A stretch of DNA of 64,000 nt, from assembly GCF_016583785.1 (NCBI RefSeq), contig NZ_NRRU01000009.1, positions 1 to 64,000 of the forward strand, read 5' to 3'. The translations under genes were made by a program, and so were the position numbers. Below the pieces are notes generated by a model. The model worked only from the letters and a program-made list of their open reading frames with translations. It did no database searches and was not told where the DNA came from. This document shows, in pieces, positions 1 to 8,074 of this stretch; within the stretch, counting starts at the first letter, position 1; each line of letters opens with the position of its first letter. This DNA is from Rubrivivax gelatinosus (GTDB lineage: Bacteria > Pseudomonadota > Gammaproteobacteria > Burkholderiales > Burkholderiaceae_C).

Positions 1-135
1 GCGTAGTGGTTGGGCAGCAGCACGTACAGCGGCAGCGCGACGAAGGCCAGCGGCCGGCCTGCGCTACGGCGCGCTCGGCCTGCCGCTGGCCTTCGTCGCG
101 CTGCCGCTGTACGTGCTGCTGCCCAACCACTACGC
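1..135. repeat. 54-bp perfect inverted repeat (foldback) at the window edge
   Basis: Bases 1-54 are the exact reverse complement of bases 82-135, with a 27-base spacer. The right arm lies inside the MFS transporter reading frame and encodes a normal-looking first membrane helix. The left arm is the same coding DNA inverted, so it cannot be the real upstream sequence of that gene. This is the usual look of a foldback chimera at a contig end. A genuine inverted duplication cannot be excluded from one window. Confidence 0.9.
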
Positions 136-1282
136 CAGCGCCTACGGCGTGCCGCTGGCGACGCTGGGTGCGCTGCTGCTGGCCGTGCGCCTGTTCGACG
201 CCGTCGTCGACCCCTTCCTCGGCCTCGTCGTCGACCGTCTGTTCGCCGGCTCGCGGGCACGGCTGCTGGCGACGGCCGCCGGCGCCGCGGCGCTGCTGGC
301 CGTGGCCTTCCACGGCCTGTTCTTCCCGCCGGTGCACGCCGGCGCCGCGCTGCTGGCCTGGTGCGCGGCGCTGCTGGTGGCGGCCTACCTCGGCTACAGC
401 CTGCTCGCGGTGCTGCACCAGGCCTGGGGCGCACGCCTGGGCGGCGACGCCGCCGGGCGCGCACGCGTCGTCTCCTGGCGCGAGGGGCTGGCGCTGGCCG
501 GCGTGCTGGTCGCCAGCGTGCTGCCTTCGCTGGCCGGGCTGGCGGTGACCAGCGCCGTCTTCGCCGTCGCGCTGGTGCTGGGCCTGCTGCTGCTGGCGCA
601 GGCACCACGCCCGCTGGCCGCGCTGTCGGCGCCGCGTTTCGACTGGCGGCTGCCGCTGGCGACGCCGGCGTTCCGGCGCCTGCTCGCCGTCTACCTGGTC
701 AACGGCATCGCCAGCGCGGTGCCGGCGACGCTGGTGCTGTTCTTCGTGCGCGACCGGCTGCAGGCGCCGGCCTGGGAACCGGTGTTCCTGGCGAGCTACT
801 TCGCCGCCGGGGCGCTGGCGATGCCGCTGTGGGTGCGCCTGGTCGCACGCCTGGGGCTGGCGCGCAGTTGGCTCGCCGGCATGGCGCTTGCCGTCGCCGC
901 CTTCGTCTGGGCCTTCAGCCTGGGCGCCGGCGACACGCTGGCCTTCACCGCCGTCTGCGTCGCCAGCGGCGCCGCACTCGGCGCCGACCTGGCGCTGCCG
1001 GCGGCACTGCTGGCCGGCGTCGTGCGCGCGGCCGGCCACACCGGACGCGAAGGCGCCTATTTCGGCTGGTGGAACTTCGCGACCAAGCTGAACCTGGCCT
1101 TGGCTGCCGGCGTGGCACTGCCGCTGCTGGGCGCCTTCGGCTACGCACCCGGCGTGCGCACGCCCGAGGCGCTGGGCGCACTCGCCGCCGCCTATTGCCT
1201 GCTGCCCTGCGCACTCAAGCTCGCCGCGGGGGCGCTGCTGTGGCGCTGCCGCAGCCGATTACACGAGGAGACCGAACGATGA
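56..1282 (+). CDS. MFS transporter of the sugar:cation symporter (GPH/MelB-like) type, 5' end missing
   Basis: The protein is an inner-membrane carrier with about ten to twelve hydrophobic segments over some 400 residues. The family (MFS_2, GPH-like) couples solute to cation movement; the substrate here is unknown. The start of the first helix (RYGALGLPLAFVALPLY) is visible from base 56. Anything further left belongs to the foldback, so the true start codon lies outside the window. An in-frame ATG at 113 would cut into the first helix and is unlikely to be the start. The stop overlaps the next gene by four bases (ATGA), so the two are translationally coupled. In Rhodobacter a GPH-family carrier sits in the RpoE/ChrR singlet-oxygen gene set together with the kinds of gene that follow here. 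Confidence 0.8.
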   Translation, partial: GLRYGALGLPLAFVALPLYVLLPNHYASAYGVPLATLGALLLAVRLFDAVVDPFLGLVVDRLFAGSRARLLATAAGAAALLAVAFHGLFFPPVHAGAALLAWCAALLVAAYLGYSLLAVLHQAWGARLGGDAAGRARVVSWREGLALAGVLVASVLPSLAGLAVTSAVFAVALVLGLLLLAQAPRPLAALSAPRFDWRLPLATPAFRRLLAVYLVNGIASAVPATLVLFFVRDRLQAPAWEPVFLASYFAAGALAMPLWVRLVARLGLARSWLAGMALAVAAFVWAFSLGAGDTLAFTAVCVASGAALGADLALPAALLAGVVRAAGHTGREGAYFGWWNFATKLNLALAAGVALPLLGAFGYAPGVRTPEALGALAAAYCLLPCALKLAAGALLWRCRSRLHEETER

Positions 1283-1803
1283 AACGACTGCTGCTGGGCC
1301 TGGCCACCGCCGCGCTGCTGGCCGGCTGCGCCGGCCCGAAGCCGGCCGACTACGCCGCCGAGACCCCGAAACTCGAGCTGAAGAGCTTCTTCAACGGCGA
1401 GATGACGGCACACGGCATCTTCAGCGACCGCTCCGGCAAGGTCGTGCGCCGCTTCACGGTGCAGATGACCGGCAGCTGGAACGGCGACGACGGCGTGCTC
1501 GACGAACGTTTCACCTACAGCGACGGCAAGACCGAACGCCGCATCTGGAAGCTCAAGTCGCTGGGTGACGGGCGCTACGAGGGCCGGGCCGACGACGTCG
1601 TCGGCGTCGCCCAGGGCACGGCCGCCGGCAACGCGCTGAACTGGCGCTACACGCTCAGGCTACCGGTCGACGGCAGCGTCTACGAGGTCCAGTTCGACGA
1701 CTGGATGTACCAGATGGACGACAAGGTGATGCTGAACAAGGCCGAGATGAGCAAGTTCGGCGTCCGCCTGGGCGAGGTCACGCTCGCCTTCCAGAAGCGC
1801 TGA
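1279..1803 (+). CDS. DUF3833 family lipoprotein
   Basis: This 174-residue protein starts with a lipoprotein signal (MKRLLLGLATAALLAGCAG), with the lipobox cysteine at residue 17, so it should be lipid-anchored and exported. The rest is a compact beta-rich domain with tryptophans and motifs (KSFFNG, GHGIFSDRSGKV-like, WNYTL-like) that I recognise as DUF3833. No enzymatic function is established for this family. It starts inside the stop of the carrier gene and its own stop overlaps the next start (TGATG), so it belongs to the same operon. In other proteobacteria DUF3833 proteins travel with a cyclopropane-fatty-acid-synthase homologue, a flavin amine oxidase and DUF1365 under RpoE/ChrR. A role in membrane-lipid modification is an inference from that company. 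Confidence 0.85.
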   Translation: MKRLLLGLATAALLAGCAGPKPADYAAETPKLELKSFFNGEMTAHGIFSDRSGKVVRRFTVQMTGSWNGDDGVLDERFTYSDGKTERRIWKLKSLGDGRYEGRADDVVGVAQGTAAGNALNWRYTLRLPVDGSVYEVQFDDWMYQMDDKVMLNKAEMSKFGVRLGEVTLAFQKR

Positions 1804-2594
1804 TGACGATGTCCCTGAACCCGCCGCTGGTCGACTGGACCGGCCGCAGCGCCTGGATCGTCGGCGCCTCCACCGGCATCGGCCGTGCGACCGCGTCGCG
1901 CCTGCACGCACTCGGCGCGCGTGTCGCCGTCTCGGCGCGCAACGCCGAGGCGCTGGATCGTTTCGTCGTCCAGCACCCGGGCAGCATCGCGCTGCCGCTG
2001 GACAGCACCGACCCGGCGGCCACGCCGGCCGCGGCCGAGCGTGTGTTCGCCACCTTCGGCAAGCTGGATCTGGCGGTCTACTGCGCGGGCACCTACACGC
2101 CGATGCGCGCCACCGCCTTCGACCTGGATGTCGCACTGCGCCACGTCGACGTCAACTACGTCGGCGCGCTGCGCCTGCTCGACGCGCTGCTGCCGCGGCT
2201 GCGCGCCCAGGCCGCCGCCGGCGGCAGCGCCCACATCGGCCTGGTCGGCAGCGTCGCCGGCTACCGCGGCCTGCCGCAATCGCTGGCCTACGGGCCGACC
2301 AAGGCGGCGCTGATCAACCTCGCCGAGACGCTGTACCTGGACCTGCACCCGCTGGGCATCGGCGTGTCCATCATCAACCCGGGTTTCGTCGAAACGCCGC
2401 TGACCGCGGCCAACGGCTTTCACATGCCGGCGCTGCTGACACCCGAGGAAGCCGCCGACCAGATCGTCAAGGGCTGGCGCCGCGGCGACTTCGAGATCCA
2501 CTTCCCGAAACGTTTCACGCTCTGGCTGAAGGCGCTGCGCCACGTCGGCTACCGTCCGTACTTCGCCGCGGTACGGCGTTCCACGGGGATGTGA
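1803..2594 (+). CDS. short-chain dehydrogenase/reductase (SDR)
   Basis: This is a 263-residue cytoplasmic NAD(P)-dependent oxidoreductase of the classical SDR fold. The cofactor motif GASTGIGRA lies near residue 21, the NAG-like motif appears as CAGTY, and the catalytic YGPTK (YxxxK) is near residue 159, preceded by the serine region GSVAGYRGLP. Length is typical for the family. The ATG overlaps the upstream stop; a second ATG two codons later is an equally possible start. The substrate is unknown. The C-terminal tail is somewhat extended and basic, as in several lipid-associated SDRs. It sits between the DUF3833 lipoprotein and the SnoaL-like gene, the same order seen in RpoE/ChrR-linked clusters. 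Confidence 0.88.
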   Translation: MTMSLNPPLVDWTGRSAWIVGASTGIGRATASRLHALGARVAVSARNAEALDRFVVQHPGSIALPLDSTDPAATPAAAERVFATFGKLDLAVYCAGTYTPMRATAFDLDVALRHVDVNYVGALRLLDALLPRLRAQAAAGGSAHIGLVGSVAGYRGLPQSLAYGPTKAALINLAETLYLDLHPLGIGVSIINPGFVETPLTAANGFHMPALLTPEEAADQIVKGWRRGDFEIHFPKRFTLWLKALRHVGYRPYFAAVRRSTGM

Positions 2595-2595
2595 G

Positions 2596-3039
2596 ATGAG
2601 CGCAGCACGCCATGCCGACCCGCGCGTGCAGCGCCTGGTCGACGCCTTCGAGCAGCTGTCGCCGGCAGCGCTGGCGCGGCTGGACGAGATCTACACGCCC
2701 GACGCGGCGTTCAAGGACCCGTTCAACGAGGTGCGCGGCGTGGCCGCGATCCGCGCGATCTTCGAGCACATGTTCCGCACGCTGGACGCGCCGCGTTTCG
2801 TCGTGCACGAGGCCGTGGTCCAGGACGAGCAGTGTTTCCTGACCTGGGACATGCACTACCGGATGAAACGTTTCGTGCGCGGCGAACAGCTGATCCGCGG
2901 CGCGACCCACGTCCGTTTCGCCGCCGACGGCCGCGTCGCGCTGCACCGCGACTACTGGGACGCCGCCGAGGAGCTGTACGAGAAGCTGCCGGCACTCGGC
3001 GCAGCAATGCGCTGGCTGAGGCGCCGCGCTGCGAGTTAG
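2596..3039 (+). CDS. SnoaL-like / nuclear transport factor 2 family protein
   Basis: The 147-residue product has the cone-shaped SnoaL/NTF2 fold signature: an N-terminal helix pair (VQRLVDAFEQLSPAALARL), the YTPDAAFKDPFNEVRG segment and a C-terminal strand set ending in HRDYWDAAEELYEKLP. Members are small enzymes or binding proteins with a hydrophobic pocket, so no specific reaction can be given. The ATG follows the SDR stop after one base, which makes this the last gene of the operon. In proteobacterial RpoE/ChrR clusters an NTF2-like protein is a standard partner of the SDR. Transcription probably ends at the hairpin downstream. Confidence 0.85.
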   Translation: MSAARHADPRVQRLVDAFEQLSPAALARLDEIYTPDAAFKDPFNEVRGVAAIRAIFEHMFRTLDAPRFVVHEAVVQDEQCFLTWDMHYRMKRFVRGEQLIRGATHVRFAADGRVALHRDYWDAAEELYEKLPALGAAMRWLRRRAAS

Positions 3040-3245
3040 GAGTCTGCACGGCATCGGCCATAGCCGACGCCGCGCGATCAACAACCTGCCTGGGATCCGG
3101 CAGCTCAACCGCGAGCAGACGAGCGCCGGCTCAACCGCGCCACAGCCATCGTCAAACTGACTGGAGCCTCCCTCGCGGAGGGAGGCTGGAGGGAGCCGTC
3201 GAACAAGCGGGAGCACCCTCTCGGAGGGGGCTCGGGGGAGCCGTG
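3037..3245. repeat. Intergenic composite repeat, copy A
   Basis: Most of this gap resembles, in inverted orientation, the gap at 25848-26004. The core (about 3151-3245) is roughly 90% identical between copies. It contains two short dyads, a CCTCCCTCGCGGAGGGAGG palindrome and a CCCTC..GAGGGGG hairpin. The outer part is weaker but still shares AGGAGTCTGC next to the gene end and a GGCTCAACCGCGCC-like block. No open frame in it has family features. It could be a REP-like non-coding element; origin and function are unknown. Confidence 0.8.
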
Positions 3246-3256
3246 CATTCAGCGGT

Positions 3257-3291
3257 AGCGCTAGGGAGCCGCAGGGCGGCTCCCTAGCGCT
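3257..3291 (-). terminator. 16-bp perfect hairpin between convergent genes
   Basis: Bases 3257-3272 pair perfectly with 3276-3291 around a 3-base loop. The stop codon of the leftward TonB-C-like gene (3284-3286) lies inside the stem. There is no T run on either side, so this is hairpin-type rather than a classic intrinsic terminator. It probably serves both converging transcripts. Confidence 0.7.
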
Positions 3292-3766
3292 GCCCTTCGG
3301 TGATCGCGTCGACCTGGAAGCGCCCGCTGCGGTCGACGAGCCAGATCTCGGTGTAACGCAGCGGCCCCAGCCGCGCCGGGGCCGGGTAGGGCGCGGCGCG
3401 TTTGATCATCGCGACGACCCAGGGCGCGACCTCGTCGGCCGCCGGCTTGCGCACCACGTGCACATTGCCGACCTGGCCGACGGCGTCGATCTCGGTCTCG
3501 ACCACCATCACCGAATACAGCAGCGGCGGCAGCCGGCCCTTGTAGATGCGTTTCGGGTAGGCGGCGTAGATGTGGCGCGCGGCGTCGACGCGATAGTCCT
3601 TCTCGACCGAGGCGGCCGAGGCCGACGGCGGGCCGCTGGTCTCGGGCGCGGGGACCGAGTTGAACTGGGCCTGCGCCGGGGCGCACCAGGCCAGGGCCGT
3701 CAGCACAGCGACGGCGGCGGCGCGACGCAGCGGCGCGCTCGCGTTCATCGATGGGGTTCGATTCAT
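3284..3766 (-). CDS. periplasmic TonB C-terminal-domain-like protein
   Basis: The 160-residue product has a signal peptide (MNRTPSMNASAPLRRAAAV, then a hydrophobic stretch ending APAQAQ) and a mature domain of about 110 residues. The mature part resembles the TonB C-terminal fold: YPKRIYKGRLPPLLYSVMVV, then the G-N-V-H-VVRKPAADE strand and a final FQVDAITEGQ. It lacks the N-terminal membrane anchor and proline-rich spacer of true TonB, so it cannot be a complete energy transducer. I chose the ATG at 3766, with AGGA just upstream, over an in-frame ATG at 3835 that adds a non-signal-like extension, or 3748 without a ribosome site. It lies downstream of corA, 124 bases away. Function is unknown. 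Confidence 0.72.
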   Translation of the reverse strand: MNRTPSMNASAPLRRAAAVAVLTALAWCAPAQAQFNSVPAPETSGPPSASAASVEKDYRVDAARHIYAAYPKRIYKGRLPPLLYSVMVVETEIDAVGQVGNVHVVRKPAADEVAPWVVAMIKRAAPYPAPARLGPLRYTEIWLVDRSGRFQVDAITEGQR

Positions 3767-3890
3767 GGGTCCTGCGTCCGAATCGTGGGAAGCGACCGTG
3801 ACGGCCGGTCGCGACGGGGAGACTACACGATGCACGTCGGCCCCGGCATCGTCGCCGGGATGGCCGCTGCGGGCAAATCGCGAGCAGGAA

Positions 3891-4868
3891 CTAACGCAAC
3901 CAGCCCTTTCGGCGGAAATAGAGGAAGGGCGCGGCGACCGAGGCCACCATCAGGCAGATCGCGAACGGGTAGCCGTAGGTCCAGTCCAGCTCGGGCATCG
4001 CGCGGAAGTTCATGCCGTAGATGCTGGCGATCAGCGTCGGCGGCAGCAGCCCGACCGAGGCCACCGAGAAGATCTTGATGATCTTGTTCTGGTTGATGTT
4101 GATGAAGCCGACGGTGGCGTCCATCAGGAAGTTGATCTTGTCGAACAGGAAGGCTGTGTGCGAGTCCAGCGAGTCGATGTCGCGCAGGATCTGGCGCGCC
4201 TCCTCGAACTGCTCGGCGTTCAGCATGCGGCTGCGCATCAGGAAGCTGAGCGCGCGCCGCGTGTCCATCATGTTGCGGCGGATGCGGCCGTTCAGATCCT
4301 CCTCGCCGGCGATCGCGGCCAGCGCCTCGCCGGCGGCGCGGTCGTCCACGTCCTGCTTGAGCACGCGTGCCGACACCTTCTCCAGGTTGTCGTAGACACC
4401 CTCCAGCGCGTCGGCCGAGTACTCGGCGTCAGCGTCGTAGAGCTTGAGCAGCACGTCCTTGGCGTCCTCGATCAGCGCCGGGATGCGGCGCGCGCGCAGG
4501 CGCAGCAGGCGGAACACCGGCAGGTCCTCGGCGTGCACCGAGAACAGCACCTTCTCGTAGAGGATGAAGGCGACACGCACGTTGCGCGAGCCCTGGCCGT
4601 CGGGGCCGGCGTCGCCGTCGATCAGGAAGTCGGAGCGGATGTGCAGCTCGCCGTTGTCTTCCTCGTAGAAACGGGCCGACTCCTCGAGGTCCTCGTCGAC
4701 GACGTCCTCGGGGATGGACAGGCCGAAGCGGGCGCGGACCCAGTCTTTCTCTTCGGCGGTGGGGGCTTCGAGATCGACCCAGACCGGCTGCACGCCGGCC
4801 AGCGCGTCGGGGTTGGCGATCTCTTCCTGGAACAGCCGGCCATTGGCCAGCGTGAAGACGTTGATCAT
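3891..4868 (-). CDS. corA: CorA family magnesium/cobalt transporter
   Basis: This 325-residue inner-membrane protein mediates Mg2+ (and Co2+/Ni2+) uptake as a pentameric channel. The N-terminal cytoplasmic alpha/beta domain starts MINVFTLANGRLFQEE, followed by the long helical stalk. Two C-terminal membrane helices follow: the first ends in the signature GMN at residues 285-287 (YGMNF) and the second is PFAICLMVASVAAPFLYF. The basic tail RRKGWLR is usual. Length and domain order are normal. It is transcribed alone or with the downstream TonB-C-like gene. Confidence 0.96.
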   Translation of the reverse strand: MINVFTLANGRLFQEEIANPDALAGVQPVWVDLEAPTAEEKDWVRARFGLSIPEDVVDEDLEESARFYEEDNGELHIRSDFLIDGDAGPDGQGSRNVRVAFILYEKVLFSVHAEDLPVFRLLRLRARRIPALIEDAKDVLLKLYDADAEYSADALEGVYDNLEKVSARVLKQDVDDRAAGEALAAIAGEEDLNGRIRRNMMDTRRALSFLMRSRMLNAEQFEEARQILRDIDSLDSHTAFLFDKINFLMDATVGFININQNKIIKIFSVASVGLLPPTLIASIYGMNFRAMPELDWTYGYPFAICLMVASVAAPFLYFRRKGWLR

Positions 4869-5037
4869 CGGGAACTTTCGGCGTCGCGAAAGGGCCGGCT
4901 GAGGCGCCGGGCCCGCTCGGGCGTGGGGCTGAAGGGGGCTGGGGCGGACCGCCGCACTCCTGCTCGACGCCGGAGCCGACGGTCACCGACTAGGTGGCTG
5001 TTCCATTGGGGGAACCCGGTTGACGGGGAAGCCCGGA

Positions 5038-7671
5038 TTATTGCACCGCACCACCACCGGACAGGGCATCCGGAAGCCCGGCGCCGGCACTCGCCAGCGG
5101 CAGCCAGATCGTCACCGTGGTGCCGCGGCCGGGCGTGCTGGCGACGTCGACGCGGCCGCCCTGGAGCTCGGCGATCTCCTTGACCAGGCACATGCCCAGA
5201 CCGGTGCCGGGAATGTTGCCGGAGGGGTCGGCGCGGTAGAAACGTTCGAAGATGCGCGCCAGCTGTTCGGGCGCCATGCCGATGCCGTGATCGGTCACAC
5301 GCACGCCGACGGCGGGCTCGCCGCGCAGCTCGCCCGACTGCGTCGTCACCAGCACCGTGCCGCCCGCGGGCGAGTACTTGACGGCGTTGGACAGCACGTT
5401 GGTCAGCGCCTGGTTGGTCTTCTCCGGGTCGACCTGCAGCACGCAGTCGGGATGCGCGATGTCGATCTGCAGGTCATGCGCGCCGCCGGCGATCAGCATC
5501 GGGCCGACGGCCTGGGTGACGAGGCTGTCCAGGCGGCAGGGTTCGCGCCTCAGGTCCTTGCCCTGGCGCGCCTCGATGCGCGCCAGGTCGAGCAGCTCGT
5601 TGACCATGTTGATCAGCAGCGAAGCCTGGCGGTGGATGGTCTCGAGCATGTCGCGGCGGCGCTCCTCGGACACCGGGCGGCGCAGCAGCAGCTCGGTGAA
5701 GCCGAAGACGCTGACCATGGGCGTGCGCAACTCGTGCGCGGCAGTGGTCAGGAACTCGCTCTTCATGCGGTCGACCTCGGTCTCGCGCGTGATGTCGCGG
5801 AAGAACAGGATGGTCTCGTGCTGGCCGTCACCGGCGTGGCGCGCCATGCGCGCCAGCACGCGGCGCTCGGGCAGCGCCAGTTGCAGCAGGTCGGGGCCGT
5901 CGGCGGCGGCAGCGTCGGCGGCCAGCGCCTGCGACAGTGGCGGATAGGGCGACGCGGCGTCGCACTGCTTCAGGAAGCGGCGGTCGAACTCGTCGACCGT
6001 CATCGGCGCCGCCTGCGCCTGCAGGTCCCAGCCGGTCATGGCCTCGAAGGCCGGGTTGCAGTAGACGAGCCGGCCGCCGCCCTCGCCTTCGCCGTCGAAG
6101 ACGACGAAGCCGTCGGGCGAGAGGTCGAAGACGGCGTTCAGCCGCGCGCTGCGTTCGGCGATCGCCATGCGCGCACGCTCGCGCTCGGTGACGTCGTTGA
6201 GCACGCCGACGTAGTGCCGCGGCCTGCCGCCGGCGTCGGCCACCGGCGAGACGCTGAGCTCGTTGAAGAACAGCGTGCCGTCCTTGCGGTAGTTGCGCAG
6301 CACGACCTGGGTCGAGCGGCCGGCGTGCACTGCCGCGTCCAGCTCGGCCAGCTGCGGCTGAGCCCGGTCCTCGCCCTGCAGGAAGGCGCAGTTGCGGCCG
6401 ATGGTCTCGTCGGCGGCGTAGCCGGTGATGCGGCTGAACGCCGGGTTGGCGTAGAAGACCGGGTAGCCGGGCAGCGACATGTCGCAGATGACGACGCCGT
6501 TGGTCGTGCATTCGAGCGCGCGGCTGTAGAGATTGAGCATCGCGAAGGTCATGCGCTGCTCGGTCATGTCGCGCACGACGGCGGCGTAGCGCACGCCGTC
6601 GGCGGTTTCGGTGCGCGACAGCGAGACCTCGGCCGGGAACGAGGTGCCGCCGTGGCGCCGCGCCTCCAGCTCCAGCCGCACGACATGGGTGCCGCTGGCG
6701 CGCATGTACAGGCCGGCGAGCGTGCGGCGTTCGGCCTGCTCGCGCGTCAGCTCGGGCAGCAGTTCGGCGACCGGCCGACCCAGCGCCTCCTCGGGCTGCA
6801 GGCCGAAGACGCTGGAGAGGCTCGGGTTGACGACCTGCACCCGGCACTCGGCGTCCAGGCCGAGGATGACGTCGGGCACCGCCTGCAGGATGGCCTGGTT
6901 GCGCGACTCGGCGTGGCCGATCGCCTCCATCTGCGCGCGCAGCCGCGCCGAGGCGCCGTTGAGCGCATCGGCCAGTTCGCGGAACTCGCGGCTGCCGCCG
7001 CCGAGTTCGAGCCGGGCGCCGGCGCGCTCGCCGAGTTCGGCGGAGAAGCCGACCAGGCGCTGCAACGGCGCCAGCGCACGCTGCACGAAGCCGTAGCTGA
7101 CGATGATCGTCACCAGGCTGACGAGCGCGATCGCCAGCATCGCCTCGTTGCTGAGCATGCCCAGCCGGGCGCGCTCGAGGCCGAGCGAGAACGTCACGCC
7201 GAAACTGCCGAGCCGGCCGCCGGGGCCGGCCGGCGCCCAGACCTGGACCGCGTCGTCGCCGACCGGGCCGCTGCGTGCGGCTGCGCCAGCCACCGCGCGC
7301 GCCGGCGCGGCGCTCGGTGGCTCGCGCGTCACCAGACCTTCGGTGGACTGGTGCAGCGACAGCAGCTGCACGCCGCGGCTGTCGACGACTTCCAGCCGCA
7401 CGACGCCGGCCATGCCGGCGAAACTGCGCAGCGTGGCTTCGAGTTCGGCGTCGTCACCCGACTCCAGCGCCGCAGTCGCGGCGGCGGCAGCGCCGTGGGC
7501 AACCGACCCGGCCCAGCCCATGCTGGCGTCGACGGCGACGTCGTCCAGGCGCGTCGCCGAGACGCGGTACAGCAGCGCCATCGCCAGCGCGGTGCTGAGG
7601 ATCAGCAGGGCGAGCAGCTGGTGGCGCAGCCGCCGCGGCCCGATCGGCGCGCGCTGCGGCCGCGCCGCCAT
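5038..7671 (-). CDS. membrane sensor histidine kinase with several PAS domains
   Basis: The 877-residue protein begins with a membrane helix (LLALLILSTALAMALLYRV), a periplasmic domain of about 120 residues, a second helix (MLAIALVSLVTIIVSYGF) and a HAMP-like linker. Three PAS segments follow, one with the LOV/PAS-like core GRNCAFLQGEDR. The HisKA domain has the phosphoacceptor His near residue 646 (TAAHELRTP). The HATPase domain is intact: N box NVLSNAVKYSP, G1 DHGIGM, G2 GTGLGM. I chose the ATG at 7671, which overlaps the stop of the response-regulator gene (ATGA); a longer in-frame start upstream would run through that gene. GRNCAFLQGED resembles the flavin-binding GxNCRFLQG of LOV domains, so blue light sensing is possible, not proven. 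Confidence 0.92.
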   Translation of the reverse strand: MAARPQRAPIGPRRLRHQLLALLILSTALAMALLYRVSATRLDDVAVDASMGWAGSVAHGAAAAATAALESGDDAELEATLRSFAGMAGVVRLEVVDSRGVQLLSLHQSTEGLVTREPPSAAPARAVAGAAARSGPVGDDAVQVWAPAGPGGRLGSFGVTFSLGLERARLGMLSNEAMLAIALVSLVTIIVSYGFVQRALAPLQRLVGFSAELGERAGARLELGGGSREFRELADALNGASARLRAQMEAIGHAESRNQAILQAVPDVILGLDAECRVQVVNPSLSSVFGLQPEEALGRPVAELLPELTREQAERRTLAGLYMRASGTHVVRLELEARRHGGTSFPAEVSLSRTETADGVRYAAVVRDMTEQRMTFAMLNLYSRALECTTNGVVICDMSLPGYPVFYANPAFSRITGYAADETIGRNCAFLQGEDRAQPQLAELDAAVHAGRSTQVVLRNYRKDGTLFFNELSVSPVADAGGRPRHYVGVLNDVTERERARMAIAERSARLNAVFDLSPDGFVVFDGEGEGGGRLVYCNPAFEAMTGWDLQAQAAPMTVDEFDRRFLKQCDAASPYPPLSQALAADAAAADGPDLLQLALPERRVLARMARHAGDGQHETILFFRDITRETEVDRMKSEFLTTAAHELRTPMVSVFGFTELLLRRPVSEERRRDMLETIHRQASLLINMVNELLDLARIEARQGKDLRREPCRLDSLVTQAVGPMLIAGGAHDLQIDIAHPDCVLQVDPEKTNQALTNVLSNAVKYSPAGGTVLVTTQSGELRGEPAVGVRVTDHGIGMAPEQLARIFERFYRADPSGNIPGTGLGMCLVKEIAELQGGRVDVASTPGRGTTVTIWLPLASAGAGLPDALSGGGAVQ

Positions 7672-8042
7672 CAGGCGGTCTCCAGCAGCCGCTCGATGGT
7701 GTCGATCAGCTGCAGCGGGCTGAAGGGTTTGACGAGGTACTCGTCGGCGCCGGCGGCCTGCCCGGCCTCGCGGTCGCGCGCCTGGCCGCGGGCGGTCAGC
7801 AGCACGATCTTGATCTCGCGCGTGGCCGGGTCCTGCTTCAGGCGCTGGCACACCTGCAGCCCGTCCATCTCACCGGGCATCATGATGTCCAGCAGCACGA
7901 GATCGGGCCGCACCGCCTGCGCCAGGCGCAGGCCGTAGGCGCCGTCGGCGGCCTCGTGGATCTCGTAGGCCTCGAACTCCAGCGTCATGCGGATCAGCTT
8001 GCGGATGTCGGCCTGGTCTTCGACGATGAGGACACGCTTCAT
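7671..8042 (-). CDS. single-domain response regulator (CheY-like)
   Basis: The 123-residue product is one receiver domain with nothing attached. The acidic pair is in LIVEDQADI, the phosphoacceptor Asp in LLDIMMPG (about residue 52), the conserved Thr in LLTARG, and the Lys in LVKPFSP. Such stand-alone receivers pass phosphate on or act by protein contact rather than by binding DNA. It sits 32 bases after the degenerate kinase and overlaps the start of the multi-PAS kinase, so all three are likely one operon. The adjacent kinase is the obvious phosphodonor. Confidence 0.94.
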   Translation of the reverse strand: MKRVLIVEDQADIRKLIRMTLEFEAYEIHEAADGAYGLRLAQAVRPDLVLLDIMMPGEMDGLQVCQRLKQDPATREIKIVLLTARGQARDREAGQAAGADEYLVKPFSPLQLIDTIERLLETA

Positions 8043-8074
8043 GGCGGCTCCTGGTGATGCGGTTGCGGATGCCG

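Noticed and set aside
5020-7938. Very long open frame on the plus strand opposite the multi-PAS kinase (about 970 codons)
   Set aside because: It is a mirror of a highly GC-biased real gene, has no domain features, and its residues are the Arg/Ala/Gly/Val/Gln mix expected of antisense translation. The kinase on the other strand has complete motifs.
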